Source: Ampullaceana balthica (Eukaryota > Mollusca > Gastropoda > Lymnaeidae). Taken from it: a stretch of DNA of 64,000 bases. The position numbers and the translations under genes are program-made. Under the pieces are notes generated by a model. That model worked only from the letters and a program-made list of their open reading frames with translations. It made no database searches and had not been told where the DNA came from. Below, piece by piece: positions 58,876-64,000 of the stretch (position 1 is its first letter; each line of letters starts with the position of its first letter). The stretch covers positions 27,501 through 91,500 of the forward strand of contig CALYLW010001004.1 of NCBI GenBank assembly GCA_944989445.1, in the 5' to 3' direction.

Positions 58876-59404
58876 TAAACATATATTAGGGCTGCGGAAA
58901 TTAACGATTAATTTCTCGATTAATCGTTAAAATTGTTTATCGATTAAAATTATTTTAATCGATAAAAATTCGATTAAAATTAAAGAAAATGTTTGTAATT
59001 TTTTTTTAAATAATAAATAATTAATTATTAATAATCCTATATAATAAAAGTCAAATTTCTGTCCTTTCTGTCCGTTCTGTCCGGTCATCTATAGCGATTG
59101 GTCCCTCAAACACATATGACTCCTACAGCCAATCATATTGAACACGTTTACGCCATTTACGCGGACGTTCAAAACAAGTTATTTTTGGGGCAGTATTTCT
59201 TCCAAGACTTTATTTTGAGTTATGCGCATTGGGATTTATAGCAAAAAGCTCTGTTTTTACGAGTTATTTATTTTAACTATAATTAATAGTATTTTTGACG
59301 CGATGCACATGTAATGCTGTTCGAGTCGGCTGTTGGAGGGGAGCTACAACATGCCACCGAACGGTGGTGGAATGCCTTGGACGGGCTTTGTTGCTCGTTA
59401 ATAA

Positions 59405-59990
59405 TTAAACTATATAATTTGCAATTGTCACGCAAGTAGTGTCTGTCAGTCCTGACGCTACTAATAATAGAAAGCAGGGAAAACCAAATTACTGCACCAA
59501 TGCATCAAAAAGTGTGCAAATTAAAGATGCGCTGTAAAAAATATTATATGACGTCATTGTTTTCGCTCATATTTTAATTTTGGAAAAGTGATCAATGTAA
59601 AAAGAGGATTTGATGATGGTTAATTATAAAATCAAAAAAACAAAGGGCCTGCTTAACGCATAGGCCCGTTGGGCATTTGCCTGGGGGCCCACGAGCATTG
59701 GGGCACCATGGTAATATATTTATTTTTATATATTATGTTAATTTATATTTTATTCCTTTGGGGGAGGGGCCCCACACTATTTATTTGTCTGGGGGCCCCA
59801 AATGGTGTAAAGGCGGCTCTGCCTACAACCCCTATTATAAAATATTTTGTGTACATTTCAGAAAGTTTAATATTTCGTATTTATCAAACAAGGACAAGTT
59901 AGTTGGGCTTTTGAAAAGTGCATTTTTAAAATAAAATAAATATATTTCAGCTGAAAACTTCCGTCATTTTTGACGTGTGATACGCTAGTA
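59405..59990. mobile_element. Insertion within the hAT derivative, with a CCTGGGGGCCC motif
   Basis: Absent from the corresponding place in 13955-14944 (near 14405). Inside, 59645-59840 holds ggcccgttgggcatttgcct, gggggcccacgag, ggggccccacac and gtctgggggcccc, then ggcggctctgcctac. Such motifs are common in animal repeats; the class is unknown. Confidence 0.5.
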
Positions 59991-60162
59991 ATTTATATAT
60001 TTTTTTACGTACAAACTTCTCCCGCGTAATATTATAATTCATTTTATTACTTTATGTGGACCGGCGGACGTCAACTAAAAAATTCCTAACAGCATCAGCG
60101 CAGTTAAATTTAAACATATAACTAGAAAGTTTAGCAAACAATTTTTTTTAAAGCTAACTTCA

Positions 60163-60270
60163 GATGGCAAAGTCGAAGATGGTGAAAAAGTTTACAGTGT
60201 TCACTGCCATAAACAATTCTCCTTTAAAAGATCAAATACATCGCTGACGTACCTCCTTCAGCACAAACAT
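60163..60270 (+). pseudogene. BED zinc-finger remnant of hAT transposase
   Basis: Reads DGKVEDGEKVYSVHCHKQF, SFKRSNTSLTYLLQHKH. The first zinc-binding Cys is Ser here, while the 13955-14944 copy keeps Cys; the second Cys and both His are present. The start region upstream is out of frame, and the reading frame ends soon after. Confidence 0.75.
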
Positions 60271-60459
60271 CTGCTCAAGTATCAACACATTGTAATAGAA
60301 TTTAGTTCAAGATAATCTTAATTATCAATGTCCGTGAGAAAAGTTTAGTTTAATGATTTCATAAATTTCTATTTTTGCTTTAATCGAAATTATCGATTAA
60401 TTAATGGATAGTTTTTCAAAAGTTAACGATTAAATTTAAATTAATCGAAAACAGCCTTA

Positions 60460-61425
60460 ATATATATATGAGCTGTGATGTAATATGTTTAATTCGAATG
60501 AAACATTCATTTAAAAAAAAATTCTTTGAAATTGTAATAATTGTAAACAAGAATTACTTCATTTAAGGATACATGTTTTGCTTATTAAATGTACTGAAAT
60601 GTGGTAATACCACTTTGAAATTTAACAAAAAATATAAAATCAATTTTTTTCCCCTAAGACCTTGTCAGATATGAAACATGTAGGTCGTTATTCATTGTAT
60701 GGTGTCAAATACTTTTTCATAATTTTTTGTTTTTTTATCAAAGCATGAAGAAATCAAACAAAATATAACGTCTGTGTAAAACAGTTTCGGAGTAGAATAA
60801 AATATGAAACTTTTAAATGATTTTATTGTTTAAGGCGACATAAGTAATCAGAAGACAGATCGTACCTTATCTATACTTTTATATCTATCTAAGTCATTTG
60901 GTTTTATTTACCATTTTTTAAAGTCAAAACACTTACTTAAAAGTTTATGATTTTCTTTTCATATAGACATTACATATAAAGTTATACACTTACCGTTTCG
61001 TTTAAACACAGAATGAGTAACGGAGCAAAGTATGACCAGGAAGTGTCAACTTTAAATTGAACGCTCCTTAGAGCTAGTTAAAACTACAGTATTTTTTATT
61101 TACAGAGATAAATCACATAGGTTATCTGATGTTGTTGTTTTTTTTTGTTTTTTTTTGTTTTTTTCTTTTATTGTTTTTTTTAAAGCGAGGGATACATTTT
61201 TCTAACATTACAAGATTCGTTAGATTTACAACAGAGAAATTGGAATGTTCTCATTGTGTCCACTCAAGATTATGATAATTTCCTTCTGGATATTAAAATT
61301 TAAAGTTTGTGGTGAGCACCTAATAACAGTATATGTTCTTATTAATTTTCAATCAACCCTTTTCTGTCACAAATATTACTAAAATATTTTTTTTCAATAC
61401 ACGCAATTTTTATTATGTTTTTATA
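60460..61425. other. AT-rich DNA, no gene seen
   Basis: T-rich run near 61136-61185; nothing else recognised. Confidence 0.4.
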
Positions 61426-61427
61426 CT

Positions 61428-61438
61428 AATATATATAT

Positions 61439-61511
<73 letters not shown>
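61428..61511. repeat. TA microsatellite
   Basis: About 84 bp of nearly pure TA. Confidence 0.9.
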
Positions 61512-61513
<2 letters not shown>

Positions 61514-61744
61514 AATCAGTTTAATACCAGCACTGTAAAGCGGCGAAAAAGGATTCAATTAGCTCGTATCAAATTTCTTAATGTATCGCCAATATGAACA
61601 AAGGGCTTAGGAAAATTTCATCTTGTGAACGCCATTAGCGTCATATCTCCGATATAAGTATTCTAATTGTTTTCGGTTGACAGAGGTTGGCCGCCTACCA
61701 AATTTCGTGAAGATTTGGAAATGTATGTTGACAAACATAAAAGG

Positions 61745-61865
61745 TTCCCTGATGTTTCCACCACAGGGCGTTTAAACCGCACGATGTTTTGAACCTGGTA
61801 GTTTTGATCACGGAAAATTCGACAACGGACAGTTCAACCACAAGGCGTTTCGACATCATGACCAT
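61745..61865. repeat. Short-period degenerate repeat (ggcgttt..aaccac)
   Basis: Roughly 20-bp units such as accacagggcgttta, gaacctggtagttttga and caaccacaaggcgtttcga. The same phrase type is widespread in animal repeats. Non-coding. Confidence 0.45.
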
Positions 61866-62344
61866 AACTAATTTTTTAAAAAGTTATATATTTTTATTTG
61901 TTTATTTTTAAGAACTTATATTTTGTTATTAAAATAATTCAGTTTAATATAATTGGTTTAATTTAAAAAACTGTATAAAAAGTTATTTTTAAAGTTTAAT
62001 CTATGATTTGACTAAAGAAAATGAAATGCATACACACTGACTAACAGTAAACACATACATAGTATTTCATTTTTTTTTCGTTATTCTTATGAAACCGATC
62101 TTTATAATTGTTAAGAACCGAGGCTCTTTTTCCTCGTCGTATCAATCCATATTCCACAGTAGAGACACTATTTTGTGGTTGCCTTATGCTTACATAATGT
62201 CTAAGCAACTAAAGTTACACTTTCATTAATCCCCTAAACGTGTCAGTGGAAAATACTAATTAGTCTATCAAACGCTAATCACCTCCACCGATCCGATGTG
62301 AAAAATGAGTGAAAATGCAATTAGGCCTAAATATAAGTAGATAT

Positions 62345-62475
62345 AATATTGAAAACAGGGCAAGACGTCACAAAACAACAAACGTTTCGTCAAAGAGCCT
62401 TCCTCAACGAACAAGTAGACAAACACAAATAAATCTAATAAAATTAAATTAAAACGTAGCTATGGTGTAATCTAA
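62345..62475 (-). mobile_element. Penelope-like 3'-end fragment
   Basis: Minus strand: CGTTGAGGAAGGCTCTTTGA, CGAAACGTTTGTTG and TGACGTCTTGCCCTG, the terminal module with its hammerhead-like order, then a worn 3' UTR. Coding parts and the second arm are absent. Confidence 0.7.
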
Positions 62476-62814
62476 AACCAAAAATACCAATAGGAGTGTC
62501 AGTTTATAAGAATATATGGTCTTAAATGTGGTAAATAATAGTGTAGTGTTGTTGTGCGCACCAGACTATTGTGCGTAGCACCAAGACACACAAGGAGTGA
62601 AAGGTAGGACTGAGAAAGAATGGAATCAGGTTAACGTCTGTTTTTATGCTAAAGGCTTTGTCATAATATGGTGGAAATCTATGAATAAAACTATACGGGT
62701 CTTTTCTATGGACGAATTTGATAAAAAATTAATTAAAGATACGAATCAATATGTAAATGTAGGTATAATGAGAAGGAAGTATATTATCAGCTATTTGTTA
62801 ATTCTTCGATAACA

Positions 62815-62995
62815 TAAGAAAGTTTATTGGACTTGAAAAAGGAAATACATTTTCGCAATTTTACTATGTTCACACTTTTAGAACATAGTGATTCGACTTT
62901 ATTTATGCTGTAAAACATTGTTCCGCAAAAATGTAATCTAAAAATAGAACATTACTCATTGAACTATGACATTTTCCGTTTTTAGAAATGACTAA
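62815..62995 (+). repeat. Dispersed repeat, copy 2
   Basis: Same block order as 36420-36655 (ttattggacttgaaaaag..aattttactatgtt..aaacattgttccgc..tttttagaaatgac). Confidence 0.65.
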
Positions 62996-63690
62996 CCCTA
63001 TGGAGATTGAATAAACTGGTCGATATATTAATAATAGTAAATTGGATTTTGTTGTGATATTTTAATATCATTGAACAGAGTATAAATTATCCAGAACCCA
63101 GAACGCAACATCTGGAGCATCTTCCGATTATTCTAGGAACTCTGGTCGCAAACAATGATAATAAAGATTTAGGTCACGTTGTTCGGAGACCGTGTTTTTT
63201 TTTCAGCGAGGCTTTAGACTAAGAAATACAAGTTGCAGTATCAATTGTGCTGGCCGGAGACCGTTTGTCTATACAACGAGGCGTTAGGCCTCTTGTGTTA
63301 AGGTGACAGTGTCGGTGTGCTCGGACACTGTGCGGGTTGATTCAGTTTGAAGCGTCCATTGGTTTTTTTGTGACGATTCATTCCTTACAGAGAGACAGTT
63401 CATGCAGAGAGCCGTCCGCCTCAATATTACGGTCCACTGTCCAGTGTGTTGTTGGTGACAGTCTTGCCTTTTGAAGGAGGCATCGTTACAGTCCCGAGTA
63501 CATAATAGGAGTTGGACTATTCATAAACAATATTCAGTGTGCTACCAGGAGAACTTTGTGAGACAATAATCAATGTAATGTTATATTCTTACGGAAACTT
63601 ATTATGGTGTGTTTTTCGTAAAGGCAAGTAGTCATATTATACTTAATTTGACATTGTACATTGAAATTAAAATTAGAAGGGTTGATAATA
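62996..63690. other. GC-richer leader upstream of the gag-like frame
   Basis: 63160-63500 is GC-richer with cggagaccgt repeated (63185 and 63254) and cgaggc.tta repeated nearby. It could be the LTR and leader of a retrotransposon, but no TG..CA boundaries or primer-binding site could be placed. Confidence 0.3.
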
Positions 63691-63998
63691 ATGGAATCTA
63701 GAAGCCAAATTAAAGATATAAACACAGACGATATATTAAAGTATTTTAGAAAATTTTGTGCAAAATTTGCACTCAGAGGTAAGAAACTAGAACGATATGT
63801 GAGGGATAAATGGGAAGAATAGAAAAGAGAAGCAAAATTAGAGAAACAGATACAGTATGACGAGAAAAGGTGAAGAAATAAACCAAAAGAAATGAGGGGG
63901 TTGAGGGATTTATTATGTAGAAACAAGTTATTATTGAATATGAATGAAGAGGCTGTTGAATGCATCCTCATGAATAATGCCCTCAAATATGAAGACGT
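63691..63998 (+). pseudogene. gag-like reading frame, 5' part only
   Basis: ATG at 63691 opens MESRSQIKDINTDDILKYFR, KFCAKFALRGKKLERYVRDK, WEE, then a stop at 63820, then in the same frame a charged coiled-coil-like stretch (KREAKLEKQIQYDEKR), a second stop, and LRDLLCRNKLLLNMNEEA running off the window. The layout (short helical head, then a basic/acidic coiled coil) resembles the N-terminus of invertebrate Gypsy gag proteins. This rests on style, not on a diagnostic motif, and the two stops suggest decay. Confidence 0.4.
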
Positions 63999-64000
63999 AG

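Larger units (their letters stand above)
58887..60459 (+). mobile_element. hAT derivative with BED-finger remnant and extra insertion
   Basis: tagggctgcggaaattaacg at the left and cagcctta at the right, flanked by acatatat and atatatat (7 of 8 alike). It matches 13955-14944 in reverse, including the internal block 59035-59405 (tcctatataataaaag.., ..ccaccgaacggtggtgg). It contains an extra stretch, about 59405-59990, absent from the other copy. Confidence 0.8.

Noticed and set aside
63570..63986. 138-codon minus-strand frame
   Set aside because: Leu/Phe/Ser-rich antisense of the gag-like plus-strand frame, which has the more protein-like composition.

Overview
The window reads as animal nuclear DNA. 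It is strongly AT-rich, has no dense or operon-like coding, shows spliceosome-type exon borders, and is packed with decayed metazoan transposons: Penelope-like, CR1/L2-type LINE, Gypsy gag, hAT, Merlin, pogo-like and many MITE-like repeats. A mollusc or another lophotrochozoan is my best guess from this mix, but that is inference; no diagnostic host gene was recognised. There is no rRNA, no convincing functional tRNA, no CRISPR array and no prokaryotic gene.

Layout. 0.4-2.5 kb and 15.5-18.9 kb hold two arrays of a GGGCCC-rich repeat, the second with a fresh ~1,026-bp tandem duplication. 5.2-5.9 kb is a ~176-bp tandem repeat, followed by one copy of a MITE-like family (called here TAAATCCCTTATA). 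6.6-12.5 kb on the minus strand carries the best candidates for host exons: a terminal coding exon, a matching upstream exon and a possible third. The intron between the first two holds an almost complete Penelope-like element (7158-9834) with 13-bp target-site duplications, 501-bp inverted arms, a reverse transcriptase, a frameshifted GIY-YIG endonuclease and hammerhead-like motifs. 12.8-15 kb has a direct-repeat pair and a hAT derivative. 21.5-24.4 kb has a broken Merlin transposase, a palindromic mini-Penelope copy, a pogo-like MITE and another TAAATCCCTTATA unit.

27.2-31.0 kb is a hAT derivative with a perfect 8-bp target duplication that was later split by a CR1/L2-like LINE. The LINE has a PHD-type finger, a 2A-like motif and an APE endonuclease, but its reverse transcriptase core is deleted. 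31-39.5 kb has LINE 3' tails, a Gypsy gag remnant and a composite repeat with a tRNA-like part. 40-48.6 kb is a cluster of TAAATCCCTTATA units in both orientations plus reverse copies of the GGGCCC family. Two ~0.7-kb GC-rich insertions lie here, flanked by 10- and 11-bp target duplications; I could not assign them to a family. 49.3-52.7 kb is a decayed hAT transposase gene of the GTF2IRD2/ZBED-like group, split by two TAAATCCCTTATA units. 54-60.5 kb has three more hAT derivatives and a 245-bp MITE, bordered by long TA runs. The window ends in a gag-like reading frame.

Apart from the candidate host exons, the recognisable coding sequence is selfish DNA and nearly all of it is broken. The main interest lies in nested insertions that give relative ages, the double-ended Penelope architecture, and the unassigned GC-rich element.
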